A stretch of DNA of 64,000 nucleotides from KACC-23026 sp963829575 (GCA_963829575.1 CAWHJF010000019.1:62001-126000), one strand, 5' to 3'. Positions 17,286 through 26,811 are shown, counted from the first letter of the stretch. The notes: generated by a model not told the origin, from the letters alone. Translations and numbers: made by a program.

Positions 17286-18800
17286 TTATTTTTCGGAGGT
17301 CTTGAGCCCGTTTGGAAGAAACAAAATGAGTATGAAACTAATTACTGCGAGAATTAACAATCCCCAGAATACATGATGCAAGGATAGGGACAACCCTTTT
17401 TCAAGGAGTTGAAGCGCGTCTTGAGAAAAAGCCTTTCGCTTCATGGGATCTAAAATTCTATTGGTCACGCTGAGGTTAATCCCTTTGCCTAACGTTTCGG
17501 AATGACGATTAATAAAATCGGATAAACGGGCATTTAAAATCCCACCCATTAAAGAAATCCCCACGGTATTCCCAAGAATTCGCATAAACATATTAGAAGC
17601 TGTGGCGACACCACGAATCTTCCATTCCACACTGCTTTGGATCGCGACAATAAAAGTCGTGGTTGAAAATCCCATCCCCACTCCAATAAAGAACGATCCG
17701 ATTCCAACCATTACCGGCCCATATGCAGGCTGAGTTAAAATTAAAAGAATCGTTCCAATCACTAAGCCAAATCCGCCAATTAAGGCCGAGTTTCGAAACC
17801 CAAGTTTCATCAAGAGTTTGCCACAGATCGTCGATGAGATCGGCCAGCCAATCGACATCATCGCAAGCGCAAAGCCACCAACGATCGCATTACGCTCCAT
17901 CACGCCTTGAACGTAGGTCGGAATAAAGCTAATCACGCCAATCATAATCATACCTGTCGTTAAGGACCCTAAATTAGAAATCGTAATGACACGATTCTTC
18001 CAGATTCCGAGTGGCATAATGGGTTCTTTGGCGCGGTTTTCTTGAAAAAGGAAAACAAGAAAAGCCACCAAGAATAGTGCCAATAAGCCTAAGCTCTGAC
18101 CTGATGTCCAACTCCACGCTGAACCGCCTTCTATTAAAGCAAGCATTAAGGAACAAATCGAAATAAATAAAATAACGGCACCAAGATAATCAATCTTGTG
18201 TTTTTTCTTTTCAATGTCTTCATGTAAATAAAGAATAATTCCTAAGAGTGACACAATACCAAATGGAATGTTAATCCAATACACCCATGACCAATTCATG
18301 TATTCAACAAAGAATCCACCAAGGGCTGGTCCTACAATGGCCGAAATTCCCCAGACACTTGCTAAATAGCCTTGAACTTTAGACCGTTCTTCAATCGTAT
18401 AAATATCGCCCACAATCGTGGTTGCAATCGGTTGAACAGCCCCTGCACCAATCCCTTGGAAGAAACGAAATACAATTAACATTAGCATGGATGGCGCAAA
18501 CCCGCAGAGAATCGAAGCGATTAGAAAAATAAGGACTCCCACCATATAAACCGGCTTTCGGCCAAATAAGTCGGCTAATTTCCCATAAATAGGAACCGTC
18601 ACCGCCTGCATAAGTAAAAAGATAGAAAACACCCAACTGAATAATCGAAATCCTCCGAGGCTTGAGACAATGCTCGGCATCGCGGTTGAAACGATCGTTC
18701 CCTCAATAGCCGCCATAAACATCCCGATGACAATGGAGGCAAGCACGAAGGAGCGTTTGGTTGTTTTCTGTGTTCGCGGTTTTTCTCGATTCGTTGTCAC
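17286..18800 (-). CDS. DHA2-family MFS drug:proton antiporter
   Basis: Fourteen-TM exporter of the EmrB/QacA type, 504 residues, in the cytoplasmic membrane. The GTG at 18800 follows AAAGGAG and gives the expected N-terminus directly before TM1 (SFVLASIVIGMFMAAIEGTI). TM1 carries the acidic residue of motif D1. Loop 2-3 has the MFS motif A (GKLADLFGRKPVY), and TM5 has the antiporter motif C (GISAIVGPALGGFF). Substrate is unknown; multidrug or toxic-compound export is inferred from the family. No regulator gene is adjacent. Confidence 0.9.
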   Translation of the reverse strand: MTTNREKPRTQKTTKRSFVLASIVIGMFMAAIEGTIVSTAMPSIVSSLGGFRLFSWVFSIFLLMQAVTVPIYGKLADLFGRKPVYMVGVLIFLIASILCGFAPSMLMLIVFRFFQGIGAGAVQPIATTIVGDIYTIEERSKVQGYLASVWGISAIVGPALGGFFVEYMNWSWVYWINIPFGIVSLLGIILYLHEDIEKKKHKIDYLGAVILFISICSLMLALIEGGSAWSWTSGQSLGLLALFLVAFLVFLFQENRAKEPIMPLGIWKNRVITISNLGSLTTGMIMIGVISFIPTYVQGVMERNAIVGGFALAMMSIGWPISSTICGKLLMKLGFRNSALIGGFGLVIGTILLILTQPAYGPVMVGIGSFFIGVGMGFSTTTFIVAIQSSVEWKIRGVATASNMFMRILGNTVGISLMGGILNARLSDFINRHSETLGKGINLSVTNRILDPMKRKAFSQDALQLLEKGLSLSLHHVFWGLLILAVISFILILFLPNGLKTSEK

Positions 18801-19100
18801 GATCTTGACTCCTTTATATCGTTTTATATAAGTAAGTTCACCATCGTTGATTATACCATTGATAAGGTCTGCTTTAATAAAGTCCTGCTTATCCTTTTCC
18901 GTTACGTTATGATACACGCCAGGGTGACCTTCCACTCCTCATAAACACACTTAGATACAAGAATTAGTCCAATCCATCGCGTTCAACTAGAGTCCCACTT
19001 CATTATAGGTTACAATTAATAGACTATAGCTTTTATTTAAAATTACCTTTCTTCAATTGAGGGGAATTAGACTCAGGGCTAATCATTCGGAGGTTTTTTC

Positions 19101-20141
19101 ATGTCACATTGGTTTCGCTTATTAGACCCCTATTTATGGTGTCTTCTTGTGCTCATCCTGATTTGGGTTGTTCGTTGGATTGCAATGAGGATTATAAAAC
19201 GCGTTTTAAATCGCCGAAAACACTGGCAGCCTTTACATTCAGGTGCCAAAAGTATTCTCAATCTACTAACATTTTATGGCATGATCTTATTTGTTTTGTT
19301 TTATTTTCAATCTTCAAATTGGATGTTCCAAAAGTTATTTAACATTGGCAGTCAAGATGTGTCTATTTTCCTTATTATTCTTGTGATCATAATTGTCTCG
19401 CTTACAAATCGCCTATCTAAATTTACGACTAGCTTTATTTTCCCGATGGTCTACAAACGCTATGACCTAGACCGTGGTGTTCAATTTACATTCGATCGAA
19501 TTTTCCACTATATCGTCATGATCCTCGCGATCATGGTTGCCTTATCAACGGTTGGCTTTCAACTCAGTGCTTTTACCGTATTTGCTGGTGTTGTCGGCGT
19601 CGGAATTGGCTTTGGTCTACAGAACATCGCCTCCAACTTTATTTCCGGCATTATTCTTTTGTTTGAGCGTCCCATTAAAGTGGGCGATCGGGTGGTTGTG
19701 AATGATATTATTGGAGATGTTGAGAAAATTAATATGCGCGCAACCGTCATTAAAACATTGGATAACGAGCATATTATCGTTCCAAACTCCTATTTCTTAG
19801 AAGAAAATGTAATCAATCGCTCCTATAGCGATAAAGTGATGAGACTCGTCATCCCCGTTGGCGTGGCTTATGGAAGTGATGTCGAAAAAGTGCGCACTCT
19901 TTTATTAAAAGCAGCAGAAGATGAAGGCATGGCCTCCGAAACGGTCATGTTTGAACCTAAGCCATTTGTTAATTTCAAGTCCTTTGGCGACTCCTCGCTA
20001 GACTTTGAATTATTCATCTGGATTAGCGACCCGAAAAATGTCGTGGTCATTAAAAGCAATCTTCACTTTCGAATCAACCAGATTTTTCAGGAGAACACCA
20101 TCGAAATCCCATTTCCACAACGTGATATTCATATTAAGTAA
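19101..20141 (+). CDS. MscS-family mechanosensitive ion channel
   Basis: Small-conductance mechanosensitive channel, 346 residues. It has several TM helices in the first 170 residues, including the pore-lining, Gly/Ala-rich TM3 (GVVGVGIGFGLQNIASNF) followed by the conserved FERPIKVGD. The cytoplasmic MscS beta domain (VVVNDIIGDVEKINMRAT, VPNSYF) and the C-terminal alpha/beta domain come next. It opens under membrane tension to release solutes on hypo-osmotic shock. The ATG is preceded by CGGAGG and the gene ends before a good terminator at 20213-20243, so it is probably monocistronic. It resembles the YkuT/YhdY group. Confidence 0.92.
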   Translation: MSHWFRLLDPYLWCLLVLILIWVVRWIAMRIIKRVLNRRKHWQPLHSGAKSILNLLTFYGMILFVLFYFQSSNWMFQKLFNIGSQDVSIFLIILVIIIVSLTNRLSKFTTSFIFPMVYKRYDLDRGVQFTFDRIFHYIVMILAIMVALSTVGFQLSAFTVFAGVVGVGIGFGLQNIASNFISGIILLFERPIKVGDRVVVNDIIGDVEKINMRATVIKTLDNEHIIVPNSYFLEENVINRSYSDKVMRLVIPVGVAYGSDVEKVRTLLLKAAEDEGMASETVMFEPKPFVNFKSFGDSSLDFELFIWISDPKNVVVIKSNLHFRINQIFQENTIEIPFPQRDIHIK

Positions 20142-20212
20142 AATTACATTCAGTGGGAGTTTGCTAACCTACCTTTAGGGTAGGATTAATAATTGCGTTT
20201 AAATGCAAAAAA

Positions 20213-20243
20213 ACCTTAATCCTTTATTGGGTTAAGGTCTTTT
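20213..20243 (+). terminator. Terminator of the mscS-like gene
   Basis: Arms ACCTTAA/TTAAGGT with additional inner pairing, followed by CTTTTGTTG. It is 72 bases after the stop at 20141. Confidence 0.7.
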
Positions 20244-20394
20244 GTTGTTTTTCGTATGTTAATCAGATCAAACATGAACCAGTTCCTCCTCATTGCATTT
20301 GCTGACACGACATTCTTTATTTGCTTACACTATTTATATACATTATTGTTAAACATTATCGTTTATGTGGTTTGTATAGTGGGGTCCTACAGGC

Positions 20395-20529
20395 ATGTCA
20401 AATGTTAAAGCACTAAAAATTCAAAAAGGAGACTCTTATCAATCAATAGAAAAAACGCCAACTCCTAAAGGTGGTATTTTAGACTTCGACGAAGCTTTGG
20501 GAGCCTTTTTGTATAAAAATATAAATTGA
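20395..20529 (+). CDS. Possible 44-residue small protein
   Basis: Open frame ATG (20395) to TGA ending directly before a tandem repeat. Product begins MSNVKALKIQKG, with a central KTPTPKGG and a C-terminal LDFDEALGAFLYKN. Only a weak GTGGGG precedes it, and AT-rich promoter-like sequence (TTGCTTACAC...TATATAC) lies about 60-90 bases upstream. I do not recognise it. It could be a truncated relic, since the neighbourhood is full of decayed genes. Confidence 0.3.
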   Translation: MSNVKALKIQKGDSYQSIEKTPTPKGGILDFDEALGAFLYKNIN

Positions 20530-20534
20530 CAATT

Positions 20535-20741
20535 GATGAAGCGCTCTTCACGTGAATTTCACGCTTGATTCGGGCTTCATAGGCAGGATGAAGCGCTCTT
20601 CACGTGAATTTCTCGCTTGATTAGGGCTTCATAAGCAAGATGAAGCGCTCTTCACGTGAATTTCACGCTTGATTCGGGCTTCATAAGCAGGATGAAGCAC
20701 TCATCCATGTGTAATTTCTCCTATTGGAATGAGCTTCATAG
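20535..20741. repeat. 52-bp tandem repeat, three full copies plus one degenerate copy
   Basis: Units begin at 20535, 20587, 20639 and 20691, an exact 52-base period. The first three differ at a handful of positions; the fourth is diverged inside but keeps the ends. Each unit has seven-base inverted ends ATGAAGC/GCTTCAT and an inner palindrome TTCACGTGAA. Across unit borders GCTTCAT and ATGAAGC are only seven bases apart, so the junctions can also fold into tight hairpins. It shares its period, but not its sequence, with the large array at 38250-39655. Confidence 0.9.
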
Positions 20742-20749
20742 GTTTCTCA

Positions 20750-21203
20750 ACTCTCTGACTCCAGCTAGAAAAGTGGCGTTTTACGGAATTATTTACTGGT
20801 AACGGAGTAAGGACTTCTTGAACCGCATTGGCACCGGTTCCATCACTGCGCCATTCGACAAAGAGTGTCCGCACGGCTCTAACAATTTTGCAATCCGTTT
20901 TTAACCATTGGAGAGGAGGCATTTAAATCTACATAGCTCTGATCTGACCATTGTTTTGAAAATGGGCTTCTATGCGCTCAAGCATGTTACTCATTTTTGC
21001 TAACGCTTTATCCGAAATATGGGAGGCTGCTGTTCGAGCAACTAAGCCCTCTAACACCTCACGGATCTCTAAATAATTATTAATCTCATCTAATGTAAAA
21101 GATTTAATATAAGCTCATTTATTGTTTTCAATTTTAACAAGGTTCTCTTGTTCCAATTTTAATAACGCTTTTTTAATCGTATTTCGGCTGTCTTCTATCA
21201 ACG
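20750..21203 (-). pseudogene. GntR-family (FCD) regulator, degraded
   Basis: On the minus strand the end of a winged-helix domain is readable (SRNTIKKALLKLEQENLVKI). It is followed by an in-frame TGA, then an FCD-domain start (YIKSFTLDEINNYLEIREVLE and LVARTAASHISDKAL), then a stop and several frame changes through the rest. The N-terminal half of the DNA-binding domain is missing, and the segment abuts the dioxygenase remnant directly, suggesting a deletion joined them. In an intact locus such a regulator would control the neighbouring aromatic-degradation gene. Confidence 0.7.
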
Positions 21204-21720
21204 ATTAAAGTGCCATAAGTATGGAAGCTTGAAACGGGTTGATTTCCCCATGCTTGGCCTTTTGCTCGTTCTTCTTCCGTCCATGTAATTGGTTTCCAAT
21301 CCGGTCTTAGTACGAGATATCCACCTGAGCAAATTTCAATACGATTGCCTCCCGGTTCGTAAACGTATACAAAATACGTTGGGTTAATGGCATGTTTACT
21401 TGGCGCAAACTCAATGAATACATCATTTTCTACAAAGATGTCGACTGCAGCCCAAATCGCTTCGTTAGTCTCTAAGGAAAAGGCAACATGATGAAAACGG
21501 CCTTCATTCCCGTTGCATCTTTCGTATAGACCACTTCATAGGATTTATTATTAGCACGGTACCAGACTGCTGGACGCGCTCCATTATTTAAACGAATCTG
21601 TTCGGTTAACTGCATACCTAATACACAGGGGATAAAATCGGACGCCGGCTTCCATGTCCATCTCATCGTTTCTGTTAATGCGTTTAATCCTAAAAAAAAG
21701 GATAACCAAGCCACGATCAA
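21190..21720 (-). pseudogene. Catechol 2,3-dioxygenase, frameshifted and truncated
   Basis: The minus strand encodes about 170 residues of an extradiol dioxygenase of the XylE/CatE type. The first part (GMQLTEQIRLNNG, ARPAVWYRANNKSYEV, KDATGMK) changes frame near 21495. It then continues as GRFHHVAFSLETNEAIW, YVYEPGGNRIEICSGGYL and FHTYGT. The iron-ligand His (in RFHHVAF) and Glu (in GNRIE) are still recognisable, so decay is recent. The N-terminal domain is absent. Function lost; the intact enzyme would cleave catechol's ring. Confidence 0.8.
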
Positions 21721-21839
21721 TTGCCGGCTCGGTTATCCTAAAAATACCTTACTTTTAAGACTGACCATCCAATTGGATGAAAGTCTCTTATTTTATGAAG
21801 ACATTCTTTCTGATGCCCCATTTATTCAAGATGATGAGC

Positions 21840-22802
21840 TTAAACCATACTCTTTTCCCACGCACCTTTAATCTCGACTCCTGTCAATTTCGCAGCTTGT
21901 TCCAATGTCTCCATCTCTTGTTCCGACAACTCTACTTCTATTGCTTTAACGGCTCCATCAATGTGTTTGGGTTTCGTTACACCGATAATAGGAACGGTTC
22001 CCTTGGTAATTGCCCAAGCCATCGCAATTTGAGCGGAATCTGCACCATGAGTTTGTCCAATCCTCTGCATTTCTTCAATTAAAGGTGTGAGATTCTCAAG
22101 CACCTCAGCATTGAAGGCATCACCCCGTCTCGTACCTGTTTGGAACGGGTTTTTCGCACTGTATTGATCCGTCAATGCGCCTTGCTCCAGTACCATATAA
22201 GAGAAAAAGACGACGTTGTTTTGGTTACACCAGTCTATAATACCCGCCTCTTCAGAAGAACGGTAAAGCAAACTATAGTGGTTTTGAACAGCGGATAATT
22301 CAAGTCCTTCTTTTTCTAAAACGGACGCCGCACGTTTGATTTCTTCTAGATTATGATTAGAAACACCCGCGTGTTTGACTTTTCCTTTTTTCATTAAAGG
22401 AATCAATTCTGCTGTCCACTTCTCGACATCTTTTGGATTGTGAATCCAATACAAATCTGTATGATCAACCCCTAATCGTGCTAAGCTTTGATCAAGCGTT
22501 TCCTCCACCGGTTCTTCGCTAAACCCAGGTGTGAATTTTGTTGAAATAAAGACCTGATCCTGGGCGTGTTGTTCTTTTATAAACTGACCTAGGAGGGTTT
22601 CAGATGCACCGACGCCGTAAACGGCCGCAGTGTCCCACAAATTCAAACTTGCTTCCATAGCTGCATTAAAAACGGGCTGCAAGTCTTCATCGGATAAATG
22701 GTTCCCAAATACTTTATCTCCACCGTTAATCCCATTCCCCCATGACCAGGTTCCTAATGCAATAGGTGGGATTTGATCTTTTTTCATCTGAATTATTCTC
22801 AT
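21840..22802 (-). CDS. Aldo/keto reductase
   Basis: Second aldo/keto reductase, 320 residues from the ATG at 22802; an ATG two codons upstream is also possible, both served by GAAGGGG. The tetrad is present: Asp57 and Tyr62 (LWDTAAVYGVG), Lys89 (VFISTKF) and His121 (DLYWIHNPKD). The C-terminal cofactor loop is VPIIGVTKPKHID. It belongs to a different branch from the reductase at 593-1573, closer to plant-like/YccK-type enzymes (Trp-rich ALGTWSWGNG N-terminus). Located next to the dead dioxygenase locus, but with its own ribosome site. Substrate unknown. Confidence 0.9.
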   Translation of the reverse strand: MRIIQMKKDQIPPIALGTWSWGNGINGGDKVFGNHLSDEDLQPVFNAAMEASLNLWDTAAVYGVGASETLLGQFIKEQHAQDQVFISTKFTPGFSEEPVEETLDQSLARLGVDHTDLYWIHNPKDVEKWTAELIPLMKKGKVKHAGVSNHNLEEIKRAASVLEKEGLELSAVQNHYSLLYRSSEEAGIIDWCNQNNVVFFSYMVLEQGALTDQYSAKNPFQTGTRRGDAFNAEVLENLTPLIEEMQRIGQTHGADSAQIAMAWAITKGTVPIIGVTKPKHIDGAVKAIEVELSEQEMETLEQAAKLTGVEIKGAWEKSMV

Positions 22803-23026
22803 GTTCATTCGCCCCTTCCATTCGATTCTATTTCCATTATTAGCATTTTCAATTGCAAAAAACAAGAAATCGAACTTTGACGGTACTTTGCATGGGGAAT
22901 CCATAATGAGGATGAGGTTCGTCGTTTGAAGAGGATTTAAGAGGGTTGACTCGACATGAAACAAATTTGGAAGATTAAAAGTGGCAGACACTAATAAATT
23001 GACTAGGCCTTACACGCATTAAATGC

Positions 23027-23515
23027 TCACCAATCGCTCAAGTAAATGAGATAATTCTGTTCGAAAAAATCCGATTCAAGAATTCTCCCTAATAACTCAT
23101 GTGTACGTTTGATTTCGTGAAAATAATAGGAGTCATAGTCTAGACTTCCAAAGAAAAAACCGGGCATTGTCGGTAAGCCTTCCCATGGGCGGATATCGCC
23201 TTTAATAATACAGTCACAGAGGTTATAAAGCGCTTCAATCTGATTCGGTTTGACCTCATAATTTCGGCAATCGTCTTCACCTTCTTGAACATTTTCAACA
23301 AACCAATGGTGAATGTGATTAGCCTTACGCCAATAAGCCACTTCCGTTCGAAGTCCTACCCAAGGCTCACCAATTTTAATATAGCTTTTTACTTTTTCAT
23401 AAAGGATCGGAGCCTCCTTGGCTAACCGGCTCAGGTGCCGTTCCGCCCATTTAAATTCATCCAAACTGACCCCTTTAATTTTGGGAATAGCTAATAGATA
23501 CATATCTAAACCCAT
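23027..23515 (-). CDS. Conserved hypothetical MGLDMYL-type protein
   Basis: A 162-residue cytosolic protein of a widespread family of unknown function recognisable by its MGLDMYL start and the YWRKANHIHHWFVENVQ / EGEDDC block in the middle. I start at the ATG at 23515, which has GAGGAGG eight bases upstream; a GTG two codons earlier is too close to it. The conserved His, Trp and Asp residues suggest a binding or enzymatic site, but none has been identified. Family members occur both in phages and chromosomes. No phage gene is nearby. Confidence 0.7.
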   Translation of the reverse strand: MGLDMYLLAIPKIKGVSLDEFKWAERHLSRLAKEAPILYEKVKSYIKIGEPWVGLRTEVAYWRKANHIHHWFVENVQEGEDDCRNYEVKPNQIEALYNLCDCIIKGDIRPWEGLPTMPGFFFGSLDYDSYYFHEIKRTHELLGRILESDFFEQNYLIYLSDW

Positions 23516-23940
23516 TCGCACATCCTCCTCTATTTTTAGTATTCATTCCTGATCCTTTCTTAAAATAGGGATTGTGGAGACCGTTCACTCCTTTCAAATG
23601 TCAAAAAAAATGGTTTGGGACTAAACCACAAATGGTTTTGAGCCTTGCACACATAAACACAAGCCTTTCCCTTTTGTTGTGTGCATGAGTAACTTATAAA
23701 GGGATAAAATGGAAATAAAAAGAGTGAGAGATTAGAGTGAAAAGGAAGTTTAAAAGATAGAAAGTTTGAGGATTTTAAATAAAGGATCGAGGAATTAATT
23801 TTATTTTAGCACAGATAGTCCAGTGACATCCAAATGTCGAAAACTATTTATTGTGTGTTTGAAGAGGCTGACCCTTGCTTTTTGGTCAGTCTCTTCTAAA
23901 AACCTCAGCTGCTCATTTTATTGAAATCATCTTTTAAAAG
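23516..23940. other. Intergenic region with one terminator-like hairpin
   Basis: About 425 bases. The only structured element is the hairpin at 23861-23896 (arms GAAGAGGCTGACC/GGTCAGTCTCTTC, one G-T pair). It lies 45 bases beyond the stop of the monooxygenase gene and is a variant of the one at 7474. A small TGGTTT/AAACCA hairpin sits near 23612. I see no gene. Confidence 0.6.
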
Positions 23941-25422
23941 TTAAGTTTCAACGTAATCACCTACATTCCATTGAGTCGCCTTCTTTCTAAACGAAAAGGT
24001 GTATCCTGGCCAAAGCGTAGAATTACGTCCTGTTTGATCTAAATACCAACTTGAACAACCCCCTGCTGTCCAAACCGTTCCTTTCATCGATTCATCGGTT
24101 TCATCGATAAAACGTTGCTGCGCTTTTTCACTAGGTTCAATTGTCTTTAGCGTCTTCTTTTTCATATATCGGATCGTCTTAATGAGGTGTTCAACTTGAG
24201 CCTCCATCATCAAGATGACCGATGTGTGGCCCAATCCGGTATTGGGCCCCTGAAGAAGAAACAAATTCGGAAATCCGACAACGGTTGTTCCCATATAGGC
24301 TTTCGGACTTCCCTTCCATTCTTCCGAGAGGGAAGTTCCGTTTCTCCCATAAATCGAACGGGCAAAAAGCATTTCTGTGACTTGAAAACCAGTGCCAAAG
24401 ATAATCGTGTCAACTTCGACTTTTTGGCCACTTGAATCGATCACACCATCCTCCGTCACTTCTTGAATCCGATTTGTATTCACTTGGACATTTGGATTCG
24501 CTAAAGCAGGATAATACGTATTCGACAATAGAATACGTTTGCAGCCCATTCGATAAGTCGGGGTCAGCTTTTTCCGTAGTTCAGGCTCCTGTACGGCCGT
24601 ATTTAAATGCTCTAAAGCGATTTGTTCCGCTTTCTTCATCATTCTAGGGTGACGAAAACCCATTACTCTTATTTCTCGCAAAAGATAGACTTTTAATCTT
24701 GCAAGCTTTTGAAGAAAAGGAAACCTCTGATACAAAGCCTGTGTACTTTCTCGAATCGGACCATCTAGTCGTGGGACTACCCAAGGGGCTGTGCGTTGAA
24801 AAACAATGAGTTGCTGTGCTTCAGGTTGGATCTCTGGAATGAATTGAATGGCTGATGCACCCGTTCCAATCACGGCCACTCGCTTCCCTTTGGATGTATA
24901 TGTTTTATGCCAATGAGCGGAATGAAATTTTTCACCCTGAAAACGTTCGATCCCTTTTATGCTAGGAATGGCTGGCTCACTGAGTGCTCCAAATGCTCCA
25001 ATTACAAAGCTCGCTTGGAATTCTACTTGATTAGTTTGGATCCGCCATTTGGATTTCGAATCGATCCAATCCATCCTCCTTACTTCATGAAAAAAACAGA
25101 TCTGGTCTTTTATATCGTAGGCTGAGGTCACCTCATTAAGATAAGTCAAAATCTCGCCCTGTCTTCCAAATTTATTACGCCATTTTGGATTGGGAGCAAA
25201 TGAAAAAGAATAAAGATGCGATTCTACATCACAGGCACAACCGGGGTAGTGATGATCACGCCAGACACCCCCAACTTGAGAGCCACGTTCTAAAATAATA
25301 AAGTCGTGTTCTCCCTCCTGTTTTAACCGAATGGCCGCGGCTAAACCTGCAAAACCAGCCCCCACAATTACAATTTTTGTTTCAATAAGCACTTTGTTGT
25401 AATCGCTTTCAATTTCATTCAT
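23941..25422 (-). CDS. Flavin-containing (Baeyer-Villiger-type) monooxygenase
   Basis: FAD- and NADPH-dependent monooxygenase, 493 residues. The N-terminal Rossmann motif is IVIVGAGFAGLAAAIRLK. The Baeyer-Villiger fingerprint FxGxxxHxxxW is seen as FQGEKFHSAHWHK near residue 160, and the second nucleotide site as VAVIGTGASAIQF. It inserts oxygen into ketones or oxidises soft nucleophiles; the substrate is unknown. AAGGGGGT precedes the ATG. It follows a 3-hydroxyacyl-CoA dehydrogenase gene by 42 bases on the same strand, so the pair is probably co-transcribed and may serve ketone/alkane-type carbon use (inference). Confidence 0.88.
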   Translation of the reverse strand: MNEIESDYNKVLIETKIVIVGAGFAGLAAAIRLKQEGEHDFIILERGSQVGGVWRDHHYPGCACDVESHLYSFSFAPNPKWRNKFGRQGEILTYLNEVTSAYDIKDQICFFHEVRRMDWIDSKSKWRIQTNQVEFQASFVIGAFGALSEPAIPSIKGIERFQGEKFHSAHWHKTYTSKGKRVAVIGTGASAIQFIPEIQPEAQQLIVFQRTAPWVVPRLDGPIRESTQALYQRFPFLQKLARLKVYLLREIRVMGFRHPRMMKKAEQIALEHLNTAVQEPELRKKLTPTYRMGCKRILLSNTYYPALANPNVQVNTNRIQEVTEDGVIDSSGQKVEVDTIIFGTGFQVTEMLFARSIYGRNGTSLSEEWKGSPKAYMGTTVVGFPNLFLLQGPNTGLGHTSVILMMEAQVEHLIKTIRYMKKKTLKTIEPSEKAQQRFIDETDESMKGTVWTAGGCSSWYLDQTGRNSTLWPGYTFSFRKKATQWNVGDYVET

Positions 25423-25464
25423 GAGCTTACCCCCTTACACCATTTATACGTTTAAGCATTCCTC

Positions 25465-26361
25465 TTAATCTTTTAAAAAATTGGGGTTCAAGAAGTTCGG
25501 CTTTGGATACGAATAAAAGCCAACACCTGTTGCTTTGCCAAGCTTACCTTGATCGATATATTCCGTTTTTAGCCAGTCTGCAACTTTGGCTTTCTGCTGA
25601 TCCCCTTTATTTGCAGCACCTAACGCTAAATTGTATGGCGTTGTCATACCAATCACATCTAATATAGCAAACGGTCCAGAAGGTGCGCCTGTTGCAATCA
25701 TCCATGTTTTGTCGATTGTTTCAGGGTCTGCAATGCCATTTACTACAAGGTCTTGGGCCGCGCTTAAGAATGGCACCAATAAACTATTTAAAATATACCC
25801 GGGTTGTTCTTTGTAAAGTGGCAAAGCAACCATACCAATCGCCTGAGCAAAATGGATGAGTTGATTAAAAATCACCAAATCAGTGCCTTCATGTTTCATA
25901 ATCTCAGCCGTATTATTCACCCAGATTTCATTAGCAAAGTGTAAGGCTAGAAATTGAGTTGGTCGACCGGTTTCTTCGGCAAACTGACTTGGAAGGAAGG
26001 TTGAGGAGTTAGTCGCAAAAATCGTAGACTCAGGTGCCACTTCCGCTAATTTTTTGTAGAAGTCTTTTTTAATTTGGACGACTTCTGGGACAGCCTCAAT
26101 GACGAGATCCGCTTCGGCCACGGCATCCGCTAAATCACTGTAAAACTGCATTCGTTCAAAGGCTTGATCCACGTCAGCTTCTGTTGCACCTAAATCTTTT
26201 TGATAACGTGGTTTTAATTTTTGCACACGATCTTTAGCAAGTTCCACCGCTTCTTCGTTAATCTCATAAACGGAGACATTGAAACCATGAAATGCGGTTT
26301 GGTATGCAATTTGACTCCCTAACACGCCACATCCGGCAACCGTAATATTTTGAAACGCCAT
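25465..26361 (-). CDS. 3-hydroxyacyl-CoA dehydrogenase family protein
   Basis: NAD-dependent 3-hydroxyacyl/3-hydroxybutyryl-CoA dehydrogenase-like enzyme, 298 residues from the ATG at 26361, where AGAGGA is nine bases upstream. The NAD site is ITVAGCGVLGSQIAYQTA. The family motif around the catalytic His reads LALHFANEIWVNNTAEI, and the C-terminal dimerisation domain has GYILNSLLVPFLSAA. FAILDVIGMTTPYN fits the substrate region. It is a stand-alone short form, not fused to enoyl-CoA hydratase. It lies 42 bases upstream of the monooxygenase gene. Confidence 0.88.
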   Translation of the reverse strand: MAFQNITVAGCGVLGSQIAYQTAFHGFNVSVYEINEEAVELAKDRVQKLKPRYQKDLGATEADVDQAFERMQFYSDLADAVAEADLVIEAVPEVVQIKKDFYKKLAEVAPESTIFATNSSTFLPSQFAEETGRPTQFLALHFANEIWVNNTAEIMKHEGTDLVIFNQLIHFAQAIGMVALPLYKEQPGYILNSLLVPFLSAAQDLVVNGIADPETIDKTWMIATGAPSGPFAILDVIGMTTPYNLALGAANKGDQQKAKVADWLKTEYIDQGKLGKATGVGFYSYPKPNFLNPNFLKD

Positions 26362-26484
26362 ATTATCCATTCCTCTTTTCTGTATGTAATGTCTACTCTT
26401 CTATTGTAGAATAAAAACAAACGAATTTGAATTTTTAATTTCAGAAATTAGATAACTTGGTTGAACGCCTACCATTTAGATTGC

Positions 26485-26775
26485 CTATCTATTAAAATCC
26501 TTTTCTAATTTAATTGCTTTACAGACCACAAAATCGATTAATTCTTTGACAGTTTGCGTTTTCGGCAACCGCGAACTTTCCAAGGCGAGAGCGCGTAGTC
26601 CACCGACGATCGAGACTTCTGATTCCAAGTCATAGGTTGTAACGCCACCTTCCATTAGAGCTTGAATGATCGGTTCTTTAGTTCTTATTAAAGATCGTTT
26701 CATCTCTCTTGTAGAACAAAAAGGAAGGATAAAATTATAATCCAACCTTCTCATTATTATATTCTTATCGTACAT
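26485..26775 (-). pseudogene. Probable C-terminal remnant of a TetR-type regulator
   Basis: A 96-codon open frame whose product looks like the ligand-binding half of a TetR/AcrR regulator (EPIIQALMEGGV, LRALALESSRLP, ELIDFVVCKAIKLE). No helix-turn-helix is present and no ribosome site precedes the first Met. It lies just upstream of the dehydrogenase-monooxygenase pair in the same direction, so it may be the relic of that pair's regulator, cut by the mobile-element debris on its 5' side. Confidence 0.45.
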
Positions 26776-26811
26776 GAAACAAGAGAAGTTGTTTTCCGAG
26801 TTAAGAGAAAA

